DNA of 64,000 nucleotides. Origin: Cytobacillus sp. NJ13 (lineage in GTDB: Bacteria > Bacillota > Bacilli > Bacillales > Cytobacillaceae). The stretch covers positions 1,302,001 through 1,366,000 of the forward strand of contig JAUCFP010000006.1 in assembly GCA_030348385.1 (NCBI GenBank), in the 5' to 3' direction. How positions within the stretch are numbered: the stretch's first letter is position 1; every line of letters starts with the position of its first letter. The notes under the pieces are model-generated. The model searched no databases. It was not told where the DNA came from and saw only the letters and a program-made list of their open reading frames with translations. Of this stretch, positions 42,255 to 51,652 are shown one piece after another. Both the position numbers and the translations under genes were made by a program.

Positions 42255-43745
42255 ATGAAAAAAGACTTAAAAAAGAAGAACAGTATTTCCGGGATTGAAC
42301 TTGACGAGCTGGAAAAGTCATTTTCACGATCTCATGATTTTCAAAAAGTAAATTATAGCAATAGAAAAACTGGCCTCTGTTTTTCTTTTATTTATTTTAA
42401 AACGCTGACTGACCAAAAAATGATCACCAAGAGTCTGCTCCCTCAGCTTCTTCAGGGTGAGTTCAGCGAAATCGATGATTTGAAAAAGCTTTTGCCATCC
42501 GCAAGCATACAAATTTGTGAGGATCTTTCAAAAGCAGAGCATTTGCTTTTGAATGGCTATGTGATGGTTACAGCAGAAGCTGAAAAGCAAAAAGCGGCTT
42601 TTATGGCTGCTAAATGTTCATATGTAAGGGAGCTGACGCATCCGGAAGTTGAGCAAACGGTTATTGGACCGAAGGAAGCCTTTGTTGAGTCCTTAGGCAA
42701 TAATTTGAATTTAATCCGCAAACGGCTGCCCATCTCTGAACTGATCATTGAGGAATATATAATCGGAAGCATATCCAGAACAGTGGTGGCCGTTCTCTAT
42801 ATTGAGGGAATCACAAATGTTGATTATGTATGCATGGTTAAAGAAAGAATCGAAAATATCGATTTTGATGAAATCACTGACAGTTCTTATATTGGACAGC
42901 TCATTTCAGATAATAAGAACTCTCCTTTCCCTCAGCTGCTGGATACAGAAAGGCCGGACAGGGCAGCCGCTGTCCTCGCTGAAGGAAAAATCGTGATCGC
43001 TATAGAGGGGTCGCCGCAAGTGCTGATTACCCCTACAACGTTTTCTGAATTCTTCAGTTCCTTTGAAGATTATTTTTTAAATTGGACTATCGCTTCTTTT
43101 GCAAGAATATTGCGGGCTTTTTCGGTTATCTTTTCCATACAGATCACGTCCATTTATGTTGCAACGCTTACTTATCATATGGAGCTCATCCCCACTGATT
43201 TGTTAGGAACACTGGTGACTTCAAGAGAGCATATTCCTCTGCCGCCTTTCTATGAAGCGTTAATGCTTGAACTGGTAATTGAGCTTTTAAGAGAAGCTGG
43301 AGCCAGATTGCCTACAAAAATCGGCCAGACAATTGGTATCGTGGGCGGTATCGTTATCGGGACTGCGTCTGTGCAGGCTGGCCTGACAAGTAATATCCTT
43401 TTAATCATAATCGCCCTGGCTGCTCTTGCCTCATTTACAACACCTGTATATAAGATGAACAACACCATTCGCTTCCTAAGATTTCCGTTTTTATTTTTCG
43501 CTAACTTATGGGGTTTTGTAGGCGTGTTATTTTGCTCCTGCATTTTGCTGACTCATATGATCAGGCTGACATCTTTAGGAAGACCATTTTTGGAGCCATT
43601 TTATCCGCCCAGATACAGGGACTTGAAAGATTCTTTTCTCAGATTCCCCTTTCAGCCTTTGAGGCCGGTGTATTTAAGAACGCAAAATCCGCATCGGTTT
43701 CAGCCCCCGAAGAAATCAAAAGTTAAGAGAGACATTGATGAATAA
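42255..43745 (+). CDS. Spore germination protein, GerA (GerXA) family, orphan A subunit
   Basis: 496 aa from ATG 42255 (GGTGAT upstream); an earlier ATG at 42228 lacks a site. The N-terminal soluble domain has ISELIIEEYIIGSISRTVVAVLYIEG, and the C-terminal half has five to six membrane helices with LLGTLVTSREHIPLPPFYEALMLELVIELLREAGARLPTKIGQTIGIVGGIVIG, which is the GerA signature. It forms part of an inner-membrane nutrient receptor in spores. The usual B and C genes are absent beside it, so it is either an orphan or a SpoVAF-like protein. It indicates a spore-former. Confidence 0.9.
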   Translation: MKKDLKKKNSISGIELDELEKSFSRSHDFQKVNYSNRKTGLCFSFIYFKTLTDQKMITKSLLPQLLQGEFSEIDDLKKLLPSASIQICEDLSKAEHLLLNGYVMVTAEAEKQKAAFMAAKCSYVRELTHPEVEQTVIGPKEAFVESLGNNLNLIRKRLPISELIIEEYIIGSISRTVVAVLYIEGITNVDYVCMVKERIENIDFDEITDSSYIGQLISDNKNSPFPQLLDTERPDRAAAVLAEGKIVIAIEGSPQVLITPTTFSEFFSSFEDYFLNWTIASFARILRAFSVIFSIQITSIYVATLTYHMELIPTDLLGTLVTSREHIPLPPFYEALMLELVIELLREAGARLPTKIGQTIGIVGGIVIGTASVQAGLTSNILLIIIALAALASFTTPVYKMNNTIRFLRFPFLFFANLWGFVGVLFCSCILLTHMIRLTSLGRPFLEPFYPPRYRDLKDSFLRFPFQPLRPVYLRTQNPHRFQPPKKSKVKRDIDE

Positions 43746-43775
43746 CCGCCTGGCTCCAAACGCCAGGCGGTTATT
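43741..43775. terminator. Shared bidirectional terminator
   Basis: Perfect 14-bp arms (43741-43754 and 43762-43775) with a 7-nt loop. The stop codons of both convergent genes are inside the arms. Confidence 0.8.
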
Positions 43776-45186
43776 CTGTTTTCTTTGATTTGTCCTCCCA
43801 TGGTTCAAATGAAAATGGAATCCCGATCATTTTCGCCGTCAGCTCATCATAGGACACAAGGTCTTTCCTGGATAATTCTTTTATTGATTTTTTTCCCATT
43901 GCACGCAGCGCCATTTTGATTTCCTCCGTGCTCGCGGTTAGGAACTTTTCTGCAGATTTGGTCCCATCTTCGATACTAAAAGTATCCTTGAATTTTCCTT
44001 CGTTCCAGACAGTTTGTGTGGGCGGTTCAAAAGGAAGAGCATTCAAGGTATGCTTATGGGAAACGGTAAACAGCATGACGGATCCAAGATAGACTGCATC
44101 CGCTCCAAGAGCAAGAACTTTTAAGAAGTGGCCTGGTGTAAAAAGGCCGCCTGATACAATTAAGCTGATTTCCCCCTTCTTTTTTCGTTTTTCAAGGTGA
44201 TTGGAGGCTCGGATGAGGGCATGCATGGTTGGTATTCCAAAATCATCTGCCAGTAAGGGCGGTGCACCGACAGATGCTCCCTGTCCCCCATCAACCGCTA
44301 TAAAATCAACGCCCATTTCGATTAAATGGTCAATGTCTTCTTCTATTTTTCCTCCTGCCCCTATTTTTGCACCAATTGGAACACCTCCAGTCATTTTGCG
44401 GAGTTCATCTACCAGTTCCTTTAAATCCTTCAATGTCTGTTTATCAAAAAAGTGCTCCATTATATGGGCAGTTTCATTTTCCTTTAACCCCATTACTTCC
44501 CTTGCACGGCCAGTTAAATTTTCAGGAGATATGTTTCCTCCCATCCCCATTACAGCTCCCTGCCCCAGCTTAATTTCAATCATGTCTGCACGTTGGATGG
44601 TTTTTTCTTCCTTTCCCCACTCAGTTTTGGAGAACTGTAGGATATACTTCCCTGCACTTTCAAGCTCTTCAGGGAGGATTCCTCCTTCGCCGGAATTGAC
44701 GGCCGTTCCTGTATTCTTAGCAGCTGATGCCAGCGCAATTTTCACTTGCTCACTCAATGCAATTCCATAGGCCATTCCGCTAATCATCATGGGGATTTTA
44801 ATTTTCATCGGTTTTTTCGCTTTTGGCCCGATTGTCACTTTCACATCAACGTCTTCATCTCCGTCTGTAGCAAAGGGAGATGTCTGTGCAGGGATAAAGG
44901 TAATCTCATCGAAATGCGGCCATTTTTTCGATGAGCCAAATGGGCGGTGCAGGACATCACCCGTTTCGGCACGCAGGTTGTTTTCAAGTGCATTTTGAAT
45001 GCCCATATGCTTGAAGCCGGGAATCAGCTCAATGAGATTTTCCTGGTAGCTGTCTGTCATAATTATTTTCCCAGCCTGCTTAACGAGCCGCTTCATGATC
45101 CAGCGCCAGCCGATCAGCATGAAAATTAAAAAGATAAATAATATAGAAATCATAGCCAGAGCTGCAATCAATAATATATTTGTCAT
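43771..45186 (-). CDS. FMN-binding glutamate synthase family protein (YerD-like)
   Basis: 471 aa. An N-terminal membrane helix (about residues 5-30) is followed by a GltB-type FMN/iron-sulphur barrel: SGMAYGIALSEQVKIALASAAKNTGTAVNSGEGGILPEE, MIEIKLGQGAVMGMGG, PIGAKIGAGGKIEEDI, DFIAVDGGQGASVGAPP and LIVSGGLFTPGHFLKVLALGADAVYLGS. It lacks the amidotransferase domain. B. subtilis YerD has the same design, and its reaction is not firmly known. It stands alone, with a shared terminator to the GerA gene. Confidence 0.9.
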   Translation of the reverse strand: MTNILLIAALAMISILFIFLIFMLIGWRWIMKRLVKQAGKIIMTDSYQENLIELIPGFKHMGIQNALENNLRAETGDVLHRPFGSSKKWPHFDEITFIPAQTSPFATDGDEDVDVKVTIGPKAKKPMKIKIPMMISGMAYGIALSEQVKIALASAAKNTGTAVNSGEGGILPEELESAGKYILQFSKTEWGKEEKTIQRADMIEIKLGQGAVMGMGGNISPENLTGRAREVMGLKENETAHIMEHFFDKQTLKDLKELVDELRKMTGGVPIGAKIGAGGKIEEDIDHLIEMGVDFIAVDGGQGASVGAPPLLADDFGIPTMHALIRASNHLEKRKKKGEISLIVSGGLFTPGHFLKVLALGADAVYLGSVMLFTVSHKHTLNALPFEPPTQTVWNEGKFKDTFSIEDGTKSAEKFLTASTEEIKMALRAMGKKSIKELSRKDLVSYDELTAKMIGIPFSFEPWEDKSKKTE

Positions 45187-45320
45187 ACGTTTTCTCCATA
45201 AGATCTTTTAGCTTCCATTATTTCCATTGGCAGAGAATTTAACCTATGACTTCTCGGTTTTTGGAATAATCATGAAGGGGGAAGTAAATTCTATGAAAAA
45301 ATATTAAATGAGGTGAAATA

Positions 45321-45476
45321 ATGGACAAACGCGAAGGTACTCAGCCAGATAGCACGGAAGAACAGAATCAAATTAAAGGAAGTCTTCTTGAATCTATGAT
45401 GGAGCCTATGGATCAGCTTTCCAAGATTCCTCCTGAAAAGACAGACCGGAGAACCAGTGATGAAGAAATGATTTAA
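45321..45476 (+). CDS. Small acidic hypothetical protein (51 aa)
   Basis: ATG 45321 to TAA 45476, with GAGGTGA six bases upstream and a terminator right after. The sequence is polar, rich in Glu, Gln and Asp (REGTQPDSTEEQNQIKGSLLES, then MMEPMDQL and RTSDEEMI), with no membrane segment. No family is recognised. It is placed between divergent YerD-like and convergent nitric oxide synthase genes. The gene structure is convincing though the function is unknown. Confidence 0.6.
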   Translation: MDKREGTQPDSTEEQNQIKGSLLESMMEPMDQLSKIPPEKTDRRTSDEEMI

Positions 45477-45485
45477 CCAATGAAG

Positions 45486-45520
45486 AAAGCCAGCATGATC
45501 GGATGCCGGCTTTTATTTTT
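45486..45520. terminator. Intrinsic terminator between the small acidic protein and nitric oxide synthase genes
   Basis: AAAGCC-GCAT arms pair with ATGC-GGCTTT around a 6-nt loop, followed by a T-rich stretch on the plus strand. It overlaps the end of the convergent nitric oxide synthase gene. Confidence 0.7.
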
Positions 45521-46598
45521 GATAAGGAGTATCTTGATAGAAGTAATTAGGCGTTTTTACTTCATTATTATACTGTTTATGAAAAACATGTGTAGCTGCA
45601 GGGGATACGGGAGGGATCAGCCAGTTCCAGTCACCGGTCAGGTCTCTTCCCTGGCTCTTTTCGTTTTCTTCAAATTTTTTGAATTGCTGTGCAGCAGTAT
45701 GATGGTCTACTATGCTGACCCCTTCTTTTTTAAAGGAATGCAATACGGCTGCATTCAATTCCACCAGTGCCCGATCCTTCCAAAGCGAAGAATGCGACCT
45801 GGTATCCAGCCCCATTAATGAGGCAATCTGCGGGAGCATATCATAACGAAAATCGTCTGCCAGGTTCCGCGCACCGATTTCAGTACCCATATACCAGCCA
45901 TTGAAAGGGGCTGCTTTGTAGGAAATGCCCCCAATTTCCAGTTTCATATCCGATATCATCGGGACTGCGTACCATTTCAATCCGAGGTCACTGAACCAAT
46001 TATATTCTGGATGCTCAATCCCTACTTCAAGAATCAGCTCTTTAGGTATTTCCCTTAATTGGGGCTGCTGATTGTTCATTTGTACAACTAGTGGCAGCAC
46101 ATCAAATTTGCCGTACTTGGGCTCCCATCCAAATTTCATGCATTGTTCAGTAAAAGGGATGGAGTGGGGATCGCCAATAATGCCATCCGCAGTCTCATAG
46201 CCAGCATACCGGATTAGCTGATGATTCCAAATTCTGATTTTCTGTTCAGAAGTGTCTTGAGAGAAGATGGTGATGGCCGGACGGAGCCTGCCATTGTTCG
46301 TGGCAAATTGTATATGATCAAACAGAGCAGAAAATACTTCATCCTCTTGTTTCGCATTCCGTTTGTCCAAAACCTTCAGCTGATCCCAAAAAAGTCTTCC
46401 TATGCAGCGATTGCTATTTCGCCAGGCAGCTTTTGCACCAAATTCCACTTCTTCAAAAGTTTGTTCATAAAACCCATGCTCTGCAATTGAATGTTCGATT
46501 TCCCTTAGTCTGTTGTTTAGTTCAGCAGGACTTTTATTCTGTTCACTATAAAACATTTTTATAAATTCTGCTGCTTCTTCAAGTAAGTCCTTTTTCAA
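45513..46598 (-). CDS. nos: Nitric oxide synthase, oxygenase
   Basis: 361 aa from TTG 46598, which has GGGAGG seven bases upstream; the ATG at 46640 has no site, and the TTG start gives the normal bacterial length. The haem-thiolate Cys is in AAWRNSNRCIGRLFWD. RYAGYETADGIIGDP, YNWFSDLGLKWYAVPMISDM, PFNGWYMGTEIGARNLAD and DHHTAAQQF form the substrate and pterin site. It makes NO from arginine using cellular reductases, protecting against oxidative stress and antibiotics. No reductase domain is attached, as in all Bacillus forms. Confidence 0.95.
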   Translation of the reverse strand: MKKDLLEEAAEFIKMFYSEQNKSPAELNNRLREIEHSIAEHGFYEQTFEEVEFGAKAAWRNSNRCIGRLFWDQLKVLDKRNAKQEDEVFSALFDHIQFATNNGRLRPAITIFSQDTSEQKIRIWNHQLIRYAGYETADGIIGDPHSIPFTEQCMKFGWEPKYGKFDVLPLVVQMNNQQPQLREIPKELILEVGIEHPEYNWFSDLGLKWYAVPMISDMKLEIGGISYKAAPFNGWYMGTEIGARNLADDFRYDMLPQIASLMGLDTRSHSSLWKDRALVELNAAVLHSFKKEGVSIVDHHTAAQQFKKFEENEKSQGRDLTGDWNWLIPPVSPAATHVFHKQYNNEVKTPNYFYQDTPYQK

Positions 46599-46782
46599 AG
46601 ATGAATCCTCCCAGAATAGACTATTTGTTAATGATAGCATATGGAGGGTTAGGGAGAAAGAAATGATGTTCTGTGGTTTCCCGGATTTTTTTGGTTAACA
46701 TGCTTTTTGAGAAGGAGCGGGTTAATTTTTAATTGTGATTGACTCGCATACTGGGAGGCATAGCTTCTTTGTTGTGGTTATT

Positions 46783-47301
46783 CCTTCAGATTAACTACCA
46801 TTCTTAGTGCACTACCTTCTTTTTCGGTGTTATTCCCTCCGATTAACTACCATTCTTAGTACACAATCTTCATTTTCGGTGTTATCCCTCTGATTAACTA
46901 CCATTCTTAGTGCACCATCTTCTTTTCAGTCGTTATTCATCCAGATTAACTACCATTCTAAGCACAACATCTTCACTTTCGTCGTTATTCATCCAGATTA
47001 ACTACCATTCTAAGCACAACATCTTCACTTTCGTCGTTATTCATCCAGATTAACTACCAAACTTAGCACAACAACTTCACATTCGTCGTTATTCATCCAG
47101 ATTAACTACCAAACTTAACACAACATCTTCATTTTCGTCGTTATTCATTCAGATTAACTACCATTCTAAGCACAACATCTTCATTTTCGTCGTTATTCAT
47201 CCAGATTAACTACCAAACTTAGCACAACATCTTCACTTTCGTCGTTATTCATCCAGATTAACTACCATTCTAAACACAACACCTTCTTTTTCGTCGTTAT
47301 T
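46783..47301. repeat. 52-bp tandem repeat, ten copies
   Basis: Ten contiguous units of 52 bp (one of 51 bp) with the core GATTAACTACCA. The unit is not a multiple of three, so it does not code for a repeated peptide, and there are no spacers as in CRISPR. Copies 1-3 (left) differ most; copies 4-10 are nearly identical, as expected for recent expansion. A truncated eleventh copy follows. It fills most of the gap 46599-47372 between nitric oxide synthase and PP2C genes. Confidence 0.95.
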
Positions 47302-47372
47302 CATCAAGATTCTCTTTTGTTTCCGGTCTATCTCCTTTTACTTCGCCGATATTCTGCCAATAATCTGTTAAT

Positions 47373-48173
47373 TCAGATGCTGGGCTGACTTCCTTCATGT
47401 TCTATATCAATTATCCAGGATATGATGGTCGTACTGTCCCGGACATTCTTATCTTTTATTAACGTTAATAGCTCACGGACCCCCTCCTCATTCCCGAACA
47501 TGCTAAAGAGATTAAAAATTTCTTTTGGGTCAGCAAAGTTGGTGTTAGGGCATTCTATCAGCCCATCTGTAGTTAAAAAAATATGATTTCTTCCTTTTCT
47601 GAGCTCCTTTGCACCCGAGCTATAGCAGGGTACCGGCAAATCAAACGTATTGGCTTTTCCCACCCACTCATAAAAACTTCGGTGGTTTTGCTGATATTCC
47701 TTTAATGCAGCCAGTTCAGGGTGAAATAAATGCAAAATACAATCCCCGATTGATAGCCACCAAAGAAAAGAGCTTTGTCTGATCACACATAGGAAAGCTG
47801 TTTCACCTTTAACCTTTTTGCATTTCGCCTTGAAATCCTGACTTTTAAATTTATTTAGCAGTAATCCGCCAACCTGTTCAAACGCTTCCCCAGGCGGCAT
47901 CATTAATAAAGCAGCGATTTCCGATTTCAGTGTTTTGACCGTTTGAATAACTAACTCAGCACTTTCAGCTGTAGTATGGGCATCCAGTAAAACAGTAAAC
48001 TCCCAATCTTGGTTAATACTTGTCCATAACAGGCAGCCGTCTTCATTTTTATATTGTCCAGCAGTCCTGTTTCCTCCGAAACGCCCTAATACCATTCTTC
48101 CGACATGCTGAATGTCTATTTCGTCCAGGTACGGCTCTTCACTGCCAATCCAGGAATATTCTAATATAGTCAT
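47373..48173 (-). CDS. PP2C family protein serine/threonine phosphatase
   Basis: About 266 aa from ATG 48173 (AAGGGG upstream). Acidic metal-binding motifs are in order: KNEDGCLLW, FTVLLDAHTTAES, LSIGDCILHLF, FLTTDGLIE and RDSTTIISWIID, as in PP2C/SpoIIE-type phosphatases. There is no membrane segment or sensor domain, so it is a free cytosolic phosphatase. No kinase or anti-sigma gene is adjacent, so its partner is unknown. The upstream gene ends in its own terminator. Confidence 0.85.
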   Translation of the reverse strand: MTILEYSWIGSEEPYLDEIDIQHVGRMVLGRFGGNRTAGQYKNEDGCLLWTSINQDWEFTVLLDAHTTAESAELVIQTVKTLKSEIAALLMMPPGEAFEQVGGLLLNKFKSQDFKAKCKKVKGETAFLCVIRQSSFLWWLSIGDCILHLFHPELAALKEYQQNHRSFYEWVGKANTFDLPVPCYSSGAKELRKGRNHIFLTTDGLIECPNTNFADPKEIFNLFSMFGNEEGVRELLTLIKDKNVRDSTTIISWIIDIEHEGSQPSI

Positions 48174-48231
48174 TGAGACAGCCCCTTCCATGTTTTAACA
48201 TAACAATATTCATTTAGAAAAGTTTGTCAAC

Positions 48232-48257
48232 AAAAAAAGAGAACCGCAATGGTCCCC
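48232..48257 (-). terminator. Intrinsic terminator of the second alpha-glucosidase gene
   Basis: GAGAACC (48239-48245) and GGTCCCC (48251-48257) pair with two G-T pairs; seven T follow on the minus strand. Confidence 0.7.
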
Positions 48258-49879
48258 TAATTCATTATCTCATAAATTCTCGCTTCATGCGGAAGCAATA
48301 CTTCTTCATTTTTTCCCCTGTCACTCTTGTAATTAGAGAGAATCAGCTCCCGGCTTGTAAAGCCATCAAAATTAAATGTCTGCTTCTCATCACCATGGTT
48401 TAATACGATCAGCCAGGTTACACCATTATAGGAGCGTGTATATACATATATGTGTTCATCATCAGGCAATAGATCCCTATAATCCCCGTAAACCATTACC
48501 TCGTTTTGTTTTCTTAATTCAATAAGCTTTTTGTAGAAATAATATACGGAGCCTTGATCCTTCAGAGCTGCTTCGACGTTGATTTTCTTATAATTCGGAT
48601 TCACTTTGATCCATGGTTCGCCAGCTGTAAAACCGGCCTGGCTGCTGTCATTCCACTGCATCGGCGTTCTGGAGTTATCACGGCTCAGGAGCAATAGGCT
48701 TTCAAAGGCCTCCTGGGGGTCACGCCCTTTTGAAACTTCTTCATGATATTTGTTTTTCATGGCAATGTCATTGTAGTCTTCAATGGAATCAAATCTTACA
48801 CCTGTCATTCCAATTTCTTCGCCCTGATAGATATATGGAGTTCCAGGCAATGTATGAATCATTGCTGCCAACAGCTTTGCAGACTGGATACGATTCTGTC
48901 CATCATTTCCATAGCGGGTAACCTGCCTTGTGTGATCATGGTTGTTAAGGAATTGTGAATTCCACCCTTTCTGCTTTAGGCCTGCATACCAGTTTGTTTG
49001 GATTTCTTTGAATCTGAGCATATCCCATACCGGCATTTCATCTGCCACCTGAAAATGGAATAATGTGTTCAGTTCATTCCGGCTTTCATCCACATAGAGC
49101 AGGCCATCTTCTGGTGAAACAAACGGAATCTCGCCGACTGTCATCACATCATAATGCTGAAGGACTTTATGATGCATTTCCTGAAGATAGTCATGGATAC
49201 CCGGGTTATTGGCCAGATAGCCTATATCATATGGATTCTCTGCATCTGATAAATCTTCTTTTTTTGCCAATAAATTAATCACATCCATCCGAAACCCGTC
49301 GATGCCTTTATCCAGCCAAAATCTCATCATTTTGTAAATTTCCTGGCGAAGTTCAGGATTTTTCCAGTTAAGATCCGGCTGCTCGACAGCAAAGGAATGA
49401 TAATAATATTGTCCTGCAGTTTTGTCCCATTCCCAGCATGATGGCGCAAAATAGGAGCGCCAGTTATTCGGCTCCCTGCCATCCTTTGGATCTTTCCATA
49501 TATACCAATCCCTTTTCGGATTATTTTTGGAAGAACGTGATTCCACAAACCAGGGATGCTGATCTGAAGTATGGTTCACTACCAGATCCATAATCACCTT
49601 CATTCCGCGATGATGTATTTCATCAATCAGCTCTTCAAAAGCCGCCATGTCACCGGCTTTCTCCATAATCCCATAATAATCTGAGATGTCATAGCCATTA
49701 TCACTTTCTGGTGAGTGATAGAATGGATTTAGCCAAATCACATCTATGCCAAGATTCTTTATATAATCAAGCTTCTCCATTACCCCTCTTAAATCACCAT
49801 AGCCGTCACCATTGGAATCATTAAAACTTCGCCAGTATATCTGATAAACTGCTGCTTCTTTCCACCATTTTTTATTCAT
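48257..49879 (-). CDS. GH13 alpha-glucosidase (oligo-1,6-glucosidase type)
   Basis: 540 aa from ATG 49879 (GAGGTG upstream). GH13 subfamily 31 features: WWKEAAVYQIYWRSFNDSNGDGYGDLRG, DLVVNHTSDQHPWF, GIDGFRMDVINL with the nucleophile Asp, MTVGEIPF with the acid Glu, and FLNNHDHTRQ with the third Asp. It hydrolyses alpha-1,6 and/or alpha-1,4 glucosides in the cytoplasm. It follows a similar glucosidase gene and an importer, so it processes imported isomalto- or malto-oligosaccharides. A hairpin with T-run separates it from the other glucosidase gene, so its expression may be lower. Confidence 0.93.
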   Translation of the reverse strand: MNKKWWKEAAVYQIYWRSFNDSNGDGYGDLRGVMEKLDYIKNLGIDVIWLNPFYHSPESDNGYDISDYYGIMEKAGDMAAFEELIDEIHHRGMKVIMDLVVNHTSDQHPWFVESRSSKNNPKRDWYIWKDPKDGREPNNWRSYFAPSCWEWDKTAGQYYYHSFAVEQPDLNWKNPELRQEIYKMMRFWLDKGIDGFRMDVINLLAKKEDLSDAENPYDIGYLANNPGIHDYLQEMHHKVLQHYDVMTVGEIPFVSPEDGLLYVDESRNELNTLFHFQVADEMPVWDMLRFKEIQTNWYAGLKQKGWNSQFLNNHDHTRQVTRYGNDGQNRIQSAKLLAAMIHTLPGTPYIYQGEEIGMTGVRFDSIEDYNDIAMKNKYHEEVSKGRDPQEAFESLLLLSRDNSRTPMQWNDSSQAGFTAGEPWIKVNPNYKKINVEAALKDQGSVYYFYKKLIELRKQNEVMVYGDYRDLLPDDEHIYVYTRSYNGVTWLIVLNHGDEKQTFNFDGFTSRELILSNYKSDRGKNEEVLLPHEARIYEIMN

Positions 49880-49909
49880 ACAGGACACCTCATTTCATCA
49901 ATTCTTCGT

Positions 49910-49934
49910 AAAAAAAGGGCCCTAAACAGGCCCT
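49910..49934 (-). terminator. Hairpin with T-run between the two glucosidase genes
   Basis: AGGGCC (49916-49921) and GGCCCT (49929-49934) arms; seven T follow on the minus strand. Possibly partial termination within the operon. Confidence 0.6.
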
Positions 49935-49938
49935 ATCT

Positions 49939-51624
49939 TTATTTGTTCAAACGATACACTCTAGCTTCATATGGCTTGAGTGGCAGGTTTTCAATTTCTT
50001 CATTTTCATCAGCATCCAGGTTGGAAATCAGCAGTTCCTTAGAAGAGTACCGGACATGGTCTGGCAGCTTAAAGACAGGAGTTTCTTTACTGAAGTTGCA
50101 GATCACAAGCAGCTGGTCATCACCAAGAGTTCTTGTATAGGCGAATATCTGCTCATCTTCTTCCATGATTAAATCAAATGTGCCATAAACAATCACTTCA
50201 TTTTGCTTTCTAAGCTGAATGAGCTTCTTATAAAAATGGAAGATGGAATCTTCATTTTTTAAAACTGCTTCTGCGTTAATTCCCTCATAATTTGGATTCA
50301 CATTGATCCAAGGGGTTCCGTTTGTAAAGCCTGCATTCGGGCTGGCATCCCACTGAACAGGCGTTCTCGCATTATCCCGGCCTCTCTCATGAATGCCCTT
50401 AAAGATTTCATCATGTGTTAAGGAATCCGGTGAAAGATCACGGTATGCATTTAACGTTTCGATATCACGGTACTCATTGATATCATCGAACTTGACGTTT
50501 GTCATGCCGATTTCTTCGCCCTGGTAAATATAAGGCGTCCCCTGCATCATATGCAGGCATGCCGCAATCATCTTACCAGAATTAACGCGGTATTCCTCCG
50601 AGTCATTTCCCCATCTGGAGATGGCACGAGGCTGGTCGTGGTTGCTCCAGTACAAGCTGTTCCAGCCATCTTCCTCAAGACCTTTTTGCCACTTGCTGAA
50701 AATCTCTTTCAGCTCAGTCAGTTTCCAAGGACGCGGATCCCATTTTCCGTACTGCCCGTCGCCAAGCCCTACATGTTCGAAATGGAAGACCATATTCAAT
50801 TCATTTCTATGCTTGCCAGTATAAAGTTTTCCTTCCTCCACTGTTACACCAGGCATCTCGCCAACCGTAATGGTATCATACGGGCTAAGGGCTTCTTTGT
50901 TCATTTCCTGCAGGAATTCATGAATTCTTGGCCCATTCATATAATACTTGCTGCCGTCCCCATATTTGTGTCCTTCCCGGATCTCCCCCTGAGGATAGCT
51001 GGTATCTTTGGAAATGAAATTGACGACATCCATACGGAATCCATCAATGCCTTTGTCCAGCCAGAAACGCATCATTTCATACACTTCATTTCTCAGTACA
51101 GGATTTTCCCAGTTCAAGTCAGGCTGCTTTTTGCTGAAAAGATGCAGATAATACTCGCCTGTTTGTTCATCATATTCCCATACACTTCCTCCAAACGCAG
51201 CACCCCAATTCGTTGGAGGTTCGCCGTTGTCTGTTTTCTTCCAAATATAATAATCTCTGCAGGGATTATCTTTGGATTTTCGTGATTCCTGGAACCACTG
51301 ATGTTCATCGCTAGAGTGGTTGACAACAAGGTCCATCATGATTTTGATGCCGTGTTCATGGGCTTTAGCCAGCATACCGTCAAAGTCTTCCATCGTTCCG
51401 AACTCGTCCATGATATTGCGATAATCTGAGATGTCATAGCCATTATCATCATTAGGCGATTGGTAAACGGGGGATAGCCAGATGACATCGATCCCCAGTT
51501 CGCTTAAATAGGGAATTTTTTCAGTGATTCCATTGATATCGCCAATTCCGTCCCCATTGGAATCGTTAAAGCTTCTTGGGTAGATTTGATAAATGACACT
51601 TTCTTTCCACCATGTTTTGTTCAA
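49939..51624 (-). CDS. GH13 alpha-glucosidase (oligo-1,6-glucosidase type)
   Basis: 561 aa from TTG 51624 (GGAGTTGTAAAAA upstream). The sequence closely follows Bacillus MalL/oligo-1,6-glucosidases: YQIYPRSFNDSNGDGIGDINGI, MDLVVNHSSDEHQWF, GIDGFRMDVVNFISKD, ITVGEMPGV and YWSNHDQPRAISRWG. Nucleophile Asp, acid Glu and third Asp are present. It lies 28 bp after the importer permease gene, so the sugar imported is an alpha-glucoside. The two glucosidases share the same fold and differ in details that may give different linkage preference. Confidence 0.94.
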   Translation of the reverse strand: MNKTWWKESVIYQIYPRSFNDSNGDGIGDINGITEKIPYLSELGIDVIWLSPVYQSPNDDNGYDISDYRNIMDEFGTMEDFDGMLAKAHEHGIKIMMDLVVNHSSDEHQWFQESRKSKDNPCRDYYIWKKTDNGEPPTNWGAAFGGSVWEYDEQTGEYYLHLFSKKQPDLNWENPVLRNEVYEMMRFWLDKGIDGFRMDVVNFISKDTSYPQGEIREGHKYGDGSKYYMNGPRIHEFLQEMNKEALSPYDTITVGEMPGVTVEEGKLYTGKHRNELNMVFHFEHVGLGDGQYGKWDPRPWKLTELKEIFSKWQKGLEEDGWNSLYWSNHDQPRAISRWGNDSEEYRVNSGKMIAACLHMMQGTPYIYQGEEIGMTNVKFDDINEYRDIETLNAYRDLSPDSLTHDEIFKGIHERGRDNARTPVQWDASPNAGFTNGTPWINVNPNYEGINAEAVLKNEDSIFHFYKKLIQLRKQNEVIVYGTFDLIMEEDEQIFAYTRTLGDDQLLVICNFSKETPVFKLPDHVRYSSKELLISNLDADENEEIENLPLKPYEARVYRLNK

Positions 51625-51652
51625 TTTTTACAACTCCGATCAATGAATAATT

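Noticed and set aside
46783..47301. Regular repeats that could suggest a CRISPR array
   Set aside because: Units are contiguous, 52 bp long, with no variable spacers and no cas genes nearby.
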